Made by a program: the position numbers and the translations under genes. This document shows positions 40,201-47,927 of a DNA stretch of 64,000 bases, in pieces. Below the pieces are notes generated by a model. That model made no database searches. It was given only the letters and a program-made list of their open reading frames with translations, and was not told the origin of the DNA. Numbering within the stretch: the stretch's first letter is position 1; the number at the start of each line of letters is the position of its first letter. Origin of the DNA: Euryodendron excelsum (Eukaryota; Streptophyta; Magnoliopsida; Ericales; Pentaphylacaceae); assembly GCA_033060915.1 (NCBI GenBank), contig CM065379.1:33864818-33928817 (forward strand), read 5' to 3'.

Positions 40201-43200
40201 TTCAACTTGTTTTATGTCAGCTGGATTGACAACCTTTGCGCTGTACTCGTACAGGTGCCAATGCCATAAAGGGTTACTTTTTTTTCTCTAGGAACGGGTT
40301 ACGCAAAATCGCATACACACAGATATGATACACCAAAAGGGAAACAAGGATGCACCAACACAAAAAAAAACTTGGAAAAGTAGCGGATATGGTTTAAAAA
40401 ATCAGTAGGTAATGGTTTCGGCTCTTGCCAAACCTGTTGGGCCAGCTTTAGCAGGTCAAATGAAAATCACAGGGGTAACAACCATATAATGGCTGTACCA
40501 GGTTAGATTAAATGATGTTTTTAAATCAAATAAACCCTCCAAAAACCATTTAAAAGTTGTGGAGATATATGTGATTTTGAAAAGAAAAAAAAAAGAAAAA
40601 TCGTGTGGAGGTAAGATTTGTGGAAGTTGTGCAATGTACAAAAAAAATCACTACTCTGATTTCCGCTATTGTTACACTACGTATGCCACCGCTACTGCCA
40701 CTGCCAACGCCACTGTTACTCTTATGGCGACCACTATTGTTATTTAAAATCTCATAGACATAACATAAAAGCATATAATCGTGTTATCATATATACACAT
40801 TTTGTAAGAAAAACATATAACTTTGATCAATCTTCTAAGTTTCTCTATAATACACAATGCAAAAGAGAAACTTGACAATTGTCTTACTCATAACTATGTT
40901 TTGCATAATACCACTGTCCTTTACTTTGCAGTTTTATTCTTTTCTTGTATTGGATTGCTTTCATTGCATTCTTGACTTTTGAGTTTTGACAATCTTGTGG
41001 ACGATATCGATTTTTTATGTTTAATAATTATTAGGCAGTTTGGGGTGCATTCGTTCTATTTCCAAGGTTCTATGCAACTACCAATGAATGTTCCCTCGAG
41101 TGTTGGAAATGGTGGAATGTAGCTCCAAATTATGTACATGCCCAAGAATTGATGCGGAGCATAGAAAGAAAAAGCATATCAAATTTGAAATTTCATCTGG
41201 AGCACGCTTGGATGTTTTATTAACTTCTTGAGGGTTAATTTGGGTCTTATTGTTATGTATTTTGTACATTAGAATGATGCTGGAAAGATTTTATACCTTT
41301 TTATTAGGTTTTAGTTGTTCAAGTATTTTGGTAATTCAAAAATTGCTGGATGTGGGCTGTTGGGGTCACCCATACTTCGAGTGTTAAGGGAAGGGTGCTT
41401 GCTACCCTTTATTTTTGGCTAAAGGAAGACTTCCCTTCTTCCTTAAGTTCTTTTGTTGAGTTTTTGGGGAATTGTATACCCAGTTGATATTTAGTTTTTT
41501 TTGTAGATGTATAGCTTGTTTTCCTTCTTTTTCGTGTATTACTCGTGGGAACAGGGTTGTGCCCCTTTTGGCACTTCATAATTGTTTGGTTGCCGCAAGT
41601 CCATGGTTTCGATGTAGTTTAAATTGGAAGTATTTCAATATCGTTTTCACCCAAGAGATTTGTGCTAATCTAGCAATAGGCAACAAATACCCAAATTAAA
41701 GCCCAATTGAACTTAATTGCAAAACAAATAGAGAATCAATCTTAAGGTAACCAAAAATTGACCAAAAATTCTTTTAGATTTTGAGGATAGGTTGATTTAC
41801 TATTCTAATTAATTAAATTGAAAAGGAACTAGTAAGTAACAATTAGACCATAGAAAATCATAAAGCAACTATCAATTACTTTAATAAACTAGAAACACTC
41901 TCTACTCGAGAAAGCTAACAAGAAAATTAACTCTAATTAACTAAAGTAACCACAATTTAAATCCAATAAATATGGATTCAAGTGCAATTTAAGGGGAATT
42001 GGATACAATTGCTCAAATCCACCAATTCATGCAAGGAAAATTAAAGTGAAGGTTCTATTAACTCAAATCAAGGATCTCTCCATAGATTCTTTATTTGGAG
42101 GATTTTAACAATGAAAACCTTGATTCCTTCTAAGTTAGAGTTAGATTCAATGAGAAGTTGTAAATCCTTAGGAGAAAACCACAAGTTCACAAACTATGAT
42201 TATAAACCCAAGATTTTTAAGGAAGAATAAGCTCTAATTAGAAAAAGAGAGACAAAATCTAAAGATATTCAAGTAGATTCATAAACTTTCTTTCGATCTC
42301 CATGCATTCCTTGATGAATCATCACAATTACATCCAATTGGAAGGTTTAGCTTGCCATTGCCATGATAGAAAGCATATAGAAGACTTGAGTAAGCATTAA
42401 ATGAAAAAGATCTTCAATTCAATTGAGAAAATAGATGTTTGAATACAAGGAAAATGGTGAGAAAACAAAGAAAAATGAGGGAAATTACTATCTCTATCTA
42501 TAAAAACTTCTAACAGTTTTTTTCTATCTCTAAAATAAGTACAAAATTGATCTATATCTTCTCTTATTGTCTAAGTCAGCCTCAGCCACGTAACAAAAAA
42601 ACAAAGATCCGTAATCCGTTCGAACAGTGGCTTCGAACAATACTTCGGACGTGAAATTTTGATTCTGCCTCCTCTTCAGATGAAAACATCGACTCTGACT
42701 CTCTTTAGATGGGAAAAATTGACTCCGGAAGACAAGCATCTGACGTTGCGTTTGAACGGTTTCCCGTCACATTCAAATGCCAAAATGCTCCATTCGAACG
42801 GTGGAATGCTGATGTCATCCGTTCGAACGCCTAAAGCATCTGTTCAAACGGTTGTGTTTACTTTGGCCCATTTATGTTTATTTAAGCCCGAATTTCCTGG
42901 AATATGTACAAAGGCAAAATTAGAACAATTTATGGTTAAAAACAGTAGTTTAAACCCTAACTAAGGCTAGTAATCCCCTAAATAGGGGATTGTGATTACA
43001 CTTTTAGAGTGTAATCAGTAATATACTTTTATCTATAAAAAAAGGGGGGTCATCCATGGGTCATCTTGTACGTAAAGTTATGGTTTTGTGTCTTATATAT
43101 TGTTATAATTAGGTCTGGGGTATTCTACTTTGTCAAATTTCTTAGTTGCCTAATTTTGGAGTCATAGTCCTAGTGAAATTAAAAAAAAACCCCAGAAGCT

Positions 43201-46151
43201 TATGAGTATCTAGGTAATCCTTCTACTCTATTGAGTTGAGTTTAGAGGATTAGTGTGAAGTTTTTGTGGTTTTGTGTGATGCTTTGCACACCATTACCTT
43301 TGGAGGCTATTTCCAAGGAATTCTAGGTGGGATTCCAGAGTCTTCTTTCTCTCTTTATTGGGATTTCTAGAGTCGTCTTCCACTCTTTCTTTCCTCACTC
43401 TTCTTCTTCTTCTTCTTCTTCTTCTTCACAAAAATGCTAGTGGGTTATTTTTCTCAGCGCATAACAGCACCCTTTTTAGACCAAAAACCCTAGCCAATCA
43501 AGCCCAAATCATCCCCAATTTTTGCCGTGCCCTTTGGCCTTGAATTTCAGTCCTGAAATGTTAAAACCTATGCTCTCTGAGGACTTCAACCCCACAGTTT
43601 AGGAAAATAAACTTTTGAGAATCAAACCCAAACTAACCTTCTCTGGAAACACTATATGATTCTTCTACTTTTTATTTATTTATTTTTTATAGCTGATGAG
43701 CTTCTTCTACCTTATAGAACCTCTAACTTTAGGAGCTTTCCAGAACGAAAACCCATCAACATTCTAGTTATAGGCAGCCTTAGGCCAACTGGCCAAGTTT
43801 CCTAGAACTATGCATGCTGGCACAGCATGTGAGCATGCGCACAGACATCCCCCCCACATATGCACTGATACATGCCAATACAGATGCAATAGATGGAATT
43901 ATATGTTCTAGTGCCACCATGTTTTCCGATGTTGGTTGGTGCCTTCAAGCTGAAGATGTGTACACAAGTTTGCCATGATTTGAGAGTTTTTCTACTTAAT
44001 TTCAATATTTCTCTTTGTATAGTCTAGAAAATTTGGGAAATGGCATGCAAAACTTAGGCTGATTAAATGGTTAAATCTTCTCTCTATCATTTTTGTATTG
44101 TAGTAAACTAAAGTTACTACACATGATAATATATTGATGGGGCCTGGCAGTTTTCTTAAGGATATGGCAAATGCAAGTTACTGCCAAATTGCAGGATGCA
44201 CCTCCCATTGGAGGAGCCAGATCGATTGCTTATATTTTGGTTAGGCCATGGAATGGGACTATAGGGAGAAAATTATGTTGACTATTGTAAATTTACCTAA
44301 AGACTTATAGTTATCAAATATCTCCATAATTGTTCATTGAGAGAAAATTTCCCCTTTTAGCTTCATCATAATGGGGTATATAGACAAATTATATTGTATA
44401 TGAATTTCTTTCTATATGCCTAATTGCTATTATTAAAATGGTTTGGGTTTTTGGTGGTGGGGGTTGACAATGGTAGACAGTGGCTTGAAGGTGGGAAAGA
44501 TGGATCCTTTGCCAAGGATTAATGATGGTGTGGAAGAAAACATGATATCTGGGTTTATCAGTTTCTGTTGGTGCTGATGGCCATGTTGGTGGGCTCACAA
44601 TGAAAAGATGGCATCCATGGAAGTTTTTGCAGGGAGCAGTGGTGGCTATAGACTGCTGGATTTAAAAAAAAAAAGTGTGCCTTTGGCATACTTGTGTGTG
44701 CGTGAGGGGTAGAGATAGATAGAGATGTAACCATTTAATAAGAATATATTCAAACACATAGTGGGCAAAAAATAAAAATAAAATAATGAACAGATAAGAA
44801 AGACGAAATATAGTGAGTAAACAAGATAAGAGACGAGGGGCACACAATGTTGTCCAGGCCTCTCATTCAGAGAGAGAGAGAGGAGGAGAGAGAAACCACT
44901 ATAAATATTCTTTTAGCTTTATGGTTCTCTTACCATATAGGTGGTTGACCAGCCTTCACGACATGCAATCATAAATCCTTGGCCTATTTCTGCATCTGAA
45001 CTGGCATAATATTGTGTTTTTCAAGCGTAATTCGGTTTCTGAACTTCTAGAATGGTGTGTTGTTCTAATAACTACAAACTGATAATTTGGCGGTCTTGTG
45101 CCTAAAGGAATGAATAGTAAATTTGAGTACATTAATATTTTCAGTTAAATCATAATTTGTTACCATGTTTACGTGTTCTCACTTCTCAAGAATTGCATAT
45201 TTTAGGTATCTGGGATCCTATAGAACCATTATTAAGGATGCTGACCATTTATGCAGGATGCATGCATTGAATAGAGTCTAATACATAATTTGTGAACTTT
45301 TGGAAGAGTGGTCGCTTCAGACTCCATTTTTCTTCTTCAAGACAATGATTCTCCTGAGTTAGATTTTCTTTTGGCATTTTAAGAGCATGTGTGTTTTTAC
45401 TGCAGGTGTGGACAACAGGAACAATGGGAGAACTCAGCCCGGTATGTTCATTATTGTTAGTGTCTATGATGCATGAAAATGCTATTTTTTGGTTTTTGTT
45501 AGCAAACCTGAAGCAGCTCAAGCTTAAGATCATTTTCTTTTGGGCATTCTCAAGCAAAAGATCATTGTTAAACTTAATTAGGCTTGCCCTCTTTATGGGC
45601 GTGCTTATTCAAAAATATATTCTTTTGGCATAATACCTTATTGTAGCATATGTATCTGCCCCTTCAAATTTTATTGGTGGCACATTGCAATCCAGGTTGC
45701 TTAACATGAGCTCAATCATGTTGAGTTGATTGGGTTGTGGGTTTGAGGTGGAAACCTACCTCCCGACCCCATCTTTCTTCCCAACCCCATCTTTCTTTTT
45801 TTCCTTGTTTTGCTGTGCCAGTGCAAGTCCAACCTTTTTTGAATACCGACTCGCTGCTCCACCCAAAAACATATAAATAGTACTTGCTACCTTTGAATCT
45901 AACAATTGGTTGAGATAACTAGGTTTTTTTTTTAATTTTTTTAATTTTTTATTCTTTACCGTGCTAATTCGCCATAGTATATTGTAAGGTTGCTTTCTCA
46001 TGATACGCACTTCCTTTACCAGGTTGTGAAGATTGATGGACGCGTAATTGGCGATGGACGGGTGGGACCAGTGACTCAATGGTTGCAAAATGCATATAAA
46101 CACCTGACAGAAGAATCAGGAGTGCCTATTCCCACCTATCAGAAGGCTTGA
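3624..46151 (+). CDS. Branched-chain-aminotransferase-like protein: sulfotransferase-like P-loop region fused to a class IV PLP aminotransferase
   Basis: Nineteen exons join to 561 codons plus TGA: 3624-3722, 8345-8443, 9118-9189, 18851-18943, 19318-19455, 21164-21222, 30238-30340, 31341-31526, 31661-31761, 32354-32408, 32529-32615, 33137-33188, 35658-35743, 36639-36692, 37146-37229, 37672-37743, 39570-39650, 45406-45441, 46023-46151. All introns are GT..AG and phases agree. The product resembles Arabidopsis BCAT-like proteins (At3g05190, At5g27410; about 555-560 residues) over its whole length. Residues 12-245 are sulfotransferase/P-loop-like, with PRSLSTSL at 20-27 and LIRNP at 113-117. Residues 275-561 form the fold-type IV aminotransferase: R356 (HIRLSLTRG), the probable PLP lysine K415 (LDSKIHHNN), E450 (SETNATN), PGITR at 474-478 and TTGTMGELSP at 510-519. 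There is no obvious transit peptide, so it is probably cytosolic. The substrate of this fused family is unsettled; an amino-acid transaminase role is inferred from residues. The gene looks intact. Confidence 0.93.
3723..8344. other. Intron 1 (4.6 kb)
   Basis: Most of the intron (4407-7810) is a non-autonomous Helitron. The remaining flanks are AT-rich with no coding signal. Short open frames here have no family resemblance I recognise. Confidence 0.7.
4407..7810 (-). mobile_element. Non-autonomous Helitron (3.4 kb), minus strand
   Basis: Read on the minus strand, the element starts with TCTCTACTATTTTAAAAG at 7810 and ends with CTAG at 4410-4407. The end is preceded by a 7-bp hairpin, CACGTGC/GCACGTG with a 3-nt loop (4419-4435), 8 nt before the CTAG. 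The flanking bases are A and T, so it sits between A and T of the host without target duplication. These are the established marks of plant Helitrons. No Rep/helicase gene is present, so it would rely on other copies. Confidence 0.8.
8345..8443 (+). CDS. Exon 2 of BCAT-like gene (residues 34-66)
   Basis: Acceptor 'cctcag|AGG', donor 'ATG|gtatgt', phase 0. It encodes RDDTEVLDEPLYANFL and onward, which is strongly conserved in this family and has the look of sulfotransferase-fold proteins. Confidence 0.93.
8444..9117. other. Intron 2, with a poly(A) insertion
   Basis: A run of about 20 A at 8855-8874 is bracketed by the direct repeats 'gttcactt' (8844-8851 and 8876-8883). Nothing else is recognisable. 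Confidence 0.6.
9118..9189 (+). CDS. Exon 3 of BCAT-like gene (residues 67-90)
   Basis: Acceptor 'gaatag|GAA', donor 'AAG|gtatta'. It encodes ECDGNKVVKDVIFGPG..KKYRFCK. The 9.66 kb intron that follows is the longest in the gene. Confidence 0.9.
9190..11117. other. Intron 3, first part
   Basis: AT-rich intronic sequence with a short C run near 10854. No gene or clear repeat is seen before the LTR at 11118. Confidence 0.55.
11118..13214. mobile_element. Solo LTR (2.1 kb) in intron 3
   Basis: The segment begins TGTCACACCCCAAAATC, a common start of plant Ty3/gypsy LTRs, and ends GGGGTTTTACA. The 5-bp duplication TAACT flanks it (11113-11117 and 13215-13219). There is no internal retrotransposon coding region and no second copy nearby, so it is a solo LTR formed after insertion into the intron. 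Confidence 0.8.
13220..14404. other. Intron 3, between LTR and TIR element
   Basis: It holds an (ATT)n microsatellite at about 13612-13640, and a 400-bp segment (13710-14110) related to 17500-18000. Confidence 0.55.
13710..14110 (+). repeat. Dispersed repeat, copy 1 (see 17500-18000)
   Basis: It shares ordered landmarks with 17500-18000: 'aactctcaa', 'caatgctatca', 'acatgttcaatta', 'taatttatt', 'tttccaaatgttt' and 'ctccatttcc'. The copies are direct and clearly diverged. Family unknown. Confidence 0.6.
14405..15147. mobile_element. TIR transposon remnant (0.74 kb)
   Basis: The ends are inverted repeats: CTAGGAAGCACTGAC at 14405 and, on the other strand, CTAAGAAGCACGGAC from 15147. The flanks TACGCCAT and AACGTCAT agree at 6 of 8 bases and may be a decayed 8-bp target duplication. 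The left half carries several gacacgtgtc-like motifs. Reading frames at 14400-14870 are low-complexity and do not look like genes. It could be a non-autonomous hAT or MULE relative. Confidence 0.5.
14590..14684 (+). repeat. GA/GCA/GGC triplet-rich tract
   Basis: Runs of gaagaag, gcagcag and ggcagcgg make several frames look like poly-Gln, poly-Glu or poly-Ser/Arg. The tract lies inside the TIR element and is not taken as coding. Confidence 0.7.
16143..16224 (+). repeat. (GA)n microsatellite, about 41 units
   Basis: An essentially perfect GA run of about 82 bases. The frame across it, which would give alternating Arg-Glu, is an artefact. Confidence 0.95.
17500..18000 (+). repeat. Dispersed repeat, copy 2, with an internal tandem duplication
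   Basis: It is a diverged direct copy of 13710-14110. Inside it a segment of about 125 bp is duplicated in tandem: 'ttttattttatacctattag' followed by 'catcc' occurs near 17636 and near 17780, as does 'aatcattttataaa'. Confidence 0.65.
18851..18943 (+). CDS. Exon 4 of BCAT-like gene (residues 91-121)
   Basis: Acceptor 'tttacag|CAT', donor 'TTG|gtaagt'. It encodes HMSKQL through HFILIRNPLDIL. The RNP segment resembles the 3'-phosphate-binding arginine motif of sulfotransferases. Confidence 0.92.
18944..19317. other. Intron 4
   Basis: Plain AT-rich intron, nothing recognised. Confidence 0.6.
19318..19455 (+). CDS. Exon 5 of BCAT-like gene (residues 122-167)
   Basis: Acceptor 'ttgtcag|CCG'. 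The donor 'GAG|gttttt' is a weak match to consensus, but the next exon joins in phase 0. It encodes PSFDKVVPPSFLELG and onward. Confidence 0.9.
19456..21163. other. Intron 5
   Basis: A 1.7 kb AT-rich intron with no clear repeat or gene. Confidence 0.55.
21164..21222 (+). CDS. Exon 6 of BCAT-like gene (residues 168-187, split codon)
   Basis: Acceptor 'ttgcag|GCC', donor 'CTGAA|gtatgc', phase 2. It encodes ALRRLCEDLDIPFQAAMLK; the lysine codon is completed by exon 7 across a 9 kb intron. Confidence 0.9.
21223..22384. other. Intron 6, left part
   Basis: AT-rich sequence with no gene. The last 60 bases (from about 22315) resemble the target into which the hAT-like element inserted. Confidence 0.5.
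22385..22658. mobile_element. Terminal MITE-like module, left copy
   Basis: The module starts CAGGGGTGGACC and ends GGTCCGGCCCTG, so it has its own inverted ends of hAT type. An inverted copy lies at 28160-28437 ('caggggaggacctatgtg' to 'ggttccgctctg'). Confidence 0.55.
24559..25621 (+). pseudogene. LINE ORF1-type remnant (DUF4283-like), left arm
   Basis: Two frames make up the remnant. 24559-24765 encodes EVDILRRNKKKVKRQHEDG and a SFRDAL motif, like the N-terminus of plant L1 LINE ORF1. 25172-25621 encodes GYYLVRFIVKEDYSHVLFDG, PWLVMGHYLTVRKW, WVHFPGLLIEYF and CVEVDLQRSLIPQVW, the usual DUF4283 order. The zinc knuckle expected next is absent, and the two pieces are separated by out-of-frame sequence, so it is not an intact ORF1. 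No reverse transcriptase follows. It appears to be captured sequence within the hAT-like element. Confidence 0.65.
25640..26453 (-). pseudogene. LINE ORF1-type remnant, right arm (inverted copy)
   Basis: Reverse-complement copy of the left-arm remnant. It encodes VIGLGEGYYLIRFIVKENYS (about 25728-25880) and EANILRRNKKMVKRRHEGG (about 26210-26320) with frame breaks. It lacks the piece beyond the palindrome centre. Confidence 0.6.
26097..26141 (+). other. G-rich tract with quadruplex potential
   Basis: Several G runs of three to seven are separated by one to four bases on the + strand. The tract is in the right palindrome arm and the left arm has no matching C-rich tract, so it arose or was lost after the duplication. 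Confidence 0.6.
28160..28437. mobile_element. Terminal MITE-like module, right copy (inverted)
   Basis: Reverse-complement counterpart of 22385-22658, at the outer edge of the right palindrome arm. It shares the 'cccccctcaaaaat' and 'ggataagaatatgagtatta' blocks. Confidence 0.55.
29325..30237. other. Intron 6, right part
   Basis: AT-rich sequence after the element, with a C then A run at 29772-29798. No gene seen. Confidence 0.5.
30238..30340 (+). CDS. Exon 7 of BCAT-like gene (residues 187-221)
   Basis: Acceptor 'ttttcag|ATGGGAAGC', donor 'TTG|gtatgt'. It encodes WEAGPKSVDGIWAPWWYGS and onward, the most tryptophan-rich and diagnostic part of the N-terminal region. Confidence 0.93.
31341..31526 (+). 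CDS. Exon 8 of BCAT-like gene (residues 222-283)
   Basis: Acceptor 'ttttcag|CCA', donor 'AAG|gtaatt'. It encodes the end of the N-terminal region, a proline-rich linker (PQLPRPKLPVP) and the start of the aminotransferase domain (VWVGDEIVPRD). Confidence 0.92.
31661..31761 (+). CDS. Exon 9 of BCAT-like gene (residues 284-317)
   Basis: Acceptor 'tttcaag|GTT', donor 'GATAG|gttagt', phase 2. It encodes SVLDSVVQGGDSAWEGLRIY, the start of the class IV fold with its conserved G-D-x-x-[WF]-E-G-[LI]-R block. Confidence 0.94.
32354..32408 (+). CDS. Exon 10 of BCAT-like gene (residues 318-335)
   Basis: Acceptor 'taccag|G', donor 'GAG|gtgagg'. It encodes LFDSAKALAFNNIPSREE, completing the HLDRLF helix that starts in exon 9. 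Confidence 0.93.
32529..32615 (+). CDS. Exon 11 of BCAT-like gene (residues 336-364)
   Basis: Acceptor 'atgcag|GTT', donor 'AAG|gttttg'. It encodes VKEAIFKTLIRNGMFDN and HIRLSLTRGKK. The Arg in HIRLSLTRG (R356) fits the conserved cofactor-binding arginine of the family. Confidence 0.94.
33137..33188 (+). CDS. Exon 12 of BCAT-like gene (residues 365-382, split codon)
   Basis: Acceptor 'gcttag|GTT', donor 'ATTG|gtaaca', phase 1. It encodes VTSGMSPTFNLYGCTLI. Confidence 0.92.
33189..35657. other. Intron 12 (2.5 kb)
   Basis: It contains a (TA)n run near 34463-34485, then a purine tract ending in 18 consecutive G (34523-34540). The segment from about 33945 to 34880 has 'ggtcggctcagttcgggtt'-like text at the left and related 'gacctggttaggctgg' text at the right, suggesting an old repeat that I could not delimit. 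Confidence 0.5.
34523..34540 (+). repeat. Poly(G) run, 18 bases
   Basis: Uninterrupted G homopolymer after a GA-rich stretch; the exact length may be an assembly estimate. Confidence 0.9.
35658..35743 (+). CDS. Exon 13 of BCAT-like gene (residues 382-410)
   Basis: Acceptor 'aatacag|TG', donor 'AAT|gtaaga'. It encodes VLAEWKPPVYDNMKGVTL followed by VTATTRRNSPN. Confidence 0.93.
36639..36692 (+). CDS. Exon 14 of BCAT-like gene (residues 411-428), PLP lysine
   Basis: Acceptor 'ttccag|AAT', donor 'AAG|gtatgg'. It encodes NLDSKIHHNNLLNNILAK. By comparison with D-amino-acid transaminase (DIKSLN) the lysine of LDSK (K415) should form the internal aldimine with PLP. Confidence 0.93.
37146..37229 (+). 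CDS. Exon 15 of BCAT-like gene (residues 429-456)
   Basis: Acceptor 'gagcag|ATT', donor 'ATT|gtagga'. It encodes DDAIMLDKDGYVSETNATNI. E450 matches the glutamate that contacts the PLP pyridine nitrogen in class IV enzymes. Confidence 0.93.
37672..37743 (+). CDS. Exon 16 of BCAT-like gene (residues 457-480)
   Basis: Acceptor 'gatgcag|TTC', donor 'ACT|gtaagt'. It encodes FLVKKGRVVTPHADYCLPG then ITRAT. The LPGITR signature is typical of class IV aminotransferases. Confidence 0.93.
37744..39569. other. Intron 16 (1.8 kb)
   Basis: Contains the Au-type SINE at 38581-38756; the remainder is AT-rich. Confidence 0.6.
38581..38756 (-). mobile_element. Au-type SINE in intron 16
   Basis: On the minus strand it reads GAGGGCGGGCCTTGGCGCAG, with the A-box CTTGGCGCAGCAGTAACG, the B-box GAGTTCGAAAC, then AAGGCTGCATACATCTGACC. 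Its end contains GGGAGCCTGGTGC before a short T-rich tail. This order is characteristic of the plant Au SINE family. The 7-bp repeat AAGTTTA flanks it (38574-38580 and 38757-38763). It lies antisense to the host gene. Confidence 0.85.
39570..39650 (+). CDS. Exon 17 of BCAT-like gene (residues 481-507)
   Basis: Acceptor 'tttacag|GTC', donor 'GAG|gtttat'. It encodes VMDLVAKENIILEERRISLS and EFHTADE. Confidence 0.93.
42615..42855. repeat. Recurrent TTCGAACG-like motif cluster
   Basis: Copies of ttcgaacg or ttcaaacg occur about six times within 240 bases, for example at 42619, 42630, 42794 and 42822. It is probably part of a decayed LTR. Confidence 0.5.
43397..43427 (+). repeat. (CTT)n microsatellite
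   Basis: About ten CTT triplets in intron 17. Confidence 0.85.
45406..45441 (+). CDS. Exon 18 of BCAT-like gene (residues 508-519)
   Basis: Acceptor 'ctgcag|GTG', donor 'CCG|gtatgt', 36 nt, phase 0. It encodes VWTTGTMGELSP, the phosphate-binding T-G-T loop near the active site. It is a micro-exon isolated between introns of 5.75 and 0.58 kb. Confidence 0.92.
45442..46022. other. Intron 18
   Basis: AT-rich, with a short duplicated 'ccccatctttctt' at 45769-45795. Confidence 0.6.
46023..46151 (+). CDS. Exon 19 of BCAT-like gene (residues 520-561 and stop)
   Basis: Acceptor 'tttaccag|GTT'. It encodes VVKIDGRVIGDGRVGPVTQ and ends VPIPTYQKA followed by TGA, matching the family's C-terminus (..IPTYQ..). 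Confidence 0.93.
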   Translation, partial: VVKIDGRVIGDGRVGPVTQWLQNAYKHLTEESGVPIPTYQKA

Positions 46152-46770
46152 ATACCGCAGCTCCTAAGGCACATTTTTCTTTCTCTTGTTTCACCTTTAG
46201 CCATCTGTTTATGTTTGTCCTGGTTTTCTAGTTGGTAAATTTGAATTGGAACACTCCATAATTGTCAAGAATCCAGTAAATTGGGACAAGATAAAACAGA
46301 GAAAAGACCAATCAGAGAAAGAAAAAATGAAATACAGGCATTGACCTGATCTTTCCTTTTGTTTTCTGCAAACGTGGTACATTTATAAATGACATGGCAT
46401 TCTGTTTTTTCACAGGAGGTTTTATGAGTGCAATAATTGTATGTGGTGTACACAAAATTGCATAAATGGCATCTTTACCGGCCTTGGCATGTGTATATTG
46501 GCAGTAATTCATATGATATGTTTTTGTATCTAACTATGAAATTCCTTTTACCAGACTGTCATAATTGACAGGCACACACGCGGCGAAGTGCTACCGGGGA
46601 TTGAAGATGAAAATGAGTTGGGACCAATTCCAAAAACTTGGGAGTAAAAGGTTGGGGAATCGTGTTTCAATGAGTTAAACACTACCCTGATTGTGTTAAC
46701 CTTGTTTCTGTATTCTTCTTTTTTTCCTTTCTTCTTTCCTTGTAATAAAATACAAATCATGTCTGGTTAA
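46152..46770 (+). other. 3' UTR region of the aminotransferase-like gene
   Basis: After the TGA at 46149-46151 the first good polyadenylation signal, AATAAA, is at 46744-46749, giving a 3' end of about 0.6 kb. The region includes a possible alternative terminal exon (46555-46647). Confidence 0.55.
46555..46647 (+). other. Possible alternative last exon of the aminotransferase-like gene
   Basis: An acceptor 'ccttttaccag' closely copies the one before exon 19 ('cctttaccag'). The sequence after it is open for 30 codons and then TAA. Joined in phase 0 to exon 18 it would start TVIIDRHTRGEVLPG, against VVKIDGRVIGDGRVG in exon 19. It would lack the family's C-terminal helix. It could equally be plain 3' UTR. 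Confidence 0.3.
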
Positions 46771-47927
46771 TTTAAATTTCTGATGTTTGATGTTCTGCGG
46801 CTTCTGCCTAACATCCTGAGGAGATATAATGGGATTAATGACAGACTCAATGTTTGGTGATCACTTGGACAGATCATGTTTCTTTCTCTTTCGTTGACAT
46901 TTGATCGCATTGACTGCATCAGATCAAAACTACTGATTGGTGAAGAAAACACAAGGATAAAGTTCATCATCTTAATTTCTCTTGATAAATATAAATTTAA
47001 ATATATCACCATGCATTATTTCATGAGGGATACAAGAAGAGGTGCGAGTTTATCTTGTTTCATATGTATGCATAGTAAAATTTTTTTGTTGGGAAGCAGA
47101 TGTAGGTGAGTAGGTGTCCAGGGGTTATTGCATTAGTTTGTGTTGAATAGAGTTCTCTTGTAAAATGTACTTATATGTATTAAAAAATTCAACTTGTGGA
47201 AGAGTAGTTGGTTGGTGGGTTGTAATTTCGCCCCCCTGAGTTGTGGTGAAGGGCTGAAATTTGCTCACCTGAATTTTCACATTCAATATTGACTCATGTT
47301 CAACAATGATATGCATTAACCCCCAAGTTTCGAGTTTTAGAAATGTTTAGATGTATATTCCAAATTAATTTCCACAAAAGGTCTGTTTTAGAAGATCTGA
47401 ACTCATCATATTGCACATCGAGTACACACCACAAAGGCATGTTAGCTTAGGAACAAATTACTCTCATGTACACTTAGGAACTTTTTTTTTTTTTCTCTTT
47501 GATACAAGGCAGAGGGGAAGGAGGTGGGGCCAGCGGGCAGTGTTTGAATTCTAGTCCTAAAGAGCAAGTCTACCGGGCTCAACCATTTAGCCAAATCTAC
47601 CACTCATACACTTAACCTTAAGGATCACAAACACAAACTTAACTGGGTGACAAACTTTTAGCATTAACACAATATCGAGTTCAGATAATCCATAAAGACA
47701 ATCAGGAACATAATTAGGGACAAATAAATATATGAAAACACTTAAAACCAAGAGTGTTTTGCTAATTTAATTGTTTATTCCTTCTTTTCTGCAACTTCCA
47801 TAAGATCCAAAACTCCCACTACCATATATATCAAGGTGTTTTGCTAAAGGTTGCTGAGCCAATGATTAAACCTGAAATCTGAGACATGTAGCAACCTTTG
47901 AATAGATCAATTTCTGAATGAAAATAT
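46771..47927. other. Intergenic region between convergent genes
   Basis: The two host genes face each other here. Apart from a SINE at 47477-47606 nothing was recognised. Confidence 0.6.
47477..47606 (-). mobile_element. tRNA-derived SINE candidate
   Basis: On the minus strand it has an A-box-like TGGCTAAATGGTTGAG, a B-box-like GAATTCAAACAC, and the end TTGTATCAAAGAGAAAAAAA. An 8-bp direct repeat TACACTTA flanks it (47469-47476 and 47607-47614). The layout is that of a short plant SINE, family not named. Confidence 0.6.

Larger units (their letters stand above)
39651..45405. other. Intron 17 (5.75 kb)
   Basis: The stretch 41640-43020 looks LTR-like. It has 'cattcgaacggt'-type motifs repeated between 42618 and 42850, but no matching ends could be fixed. 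A (CTT)n run lies at about 43397-43427 and a GA run at 44868-44882. No intact gene is present. Confidence 0.5.
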
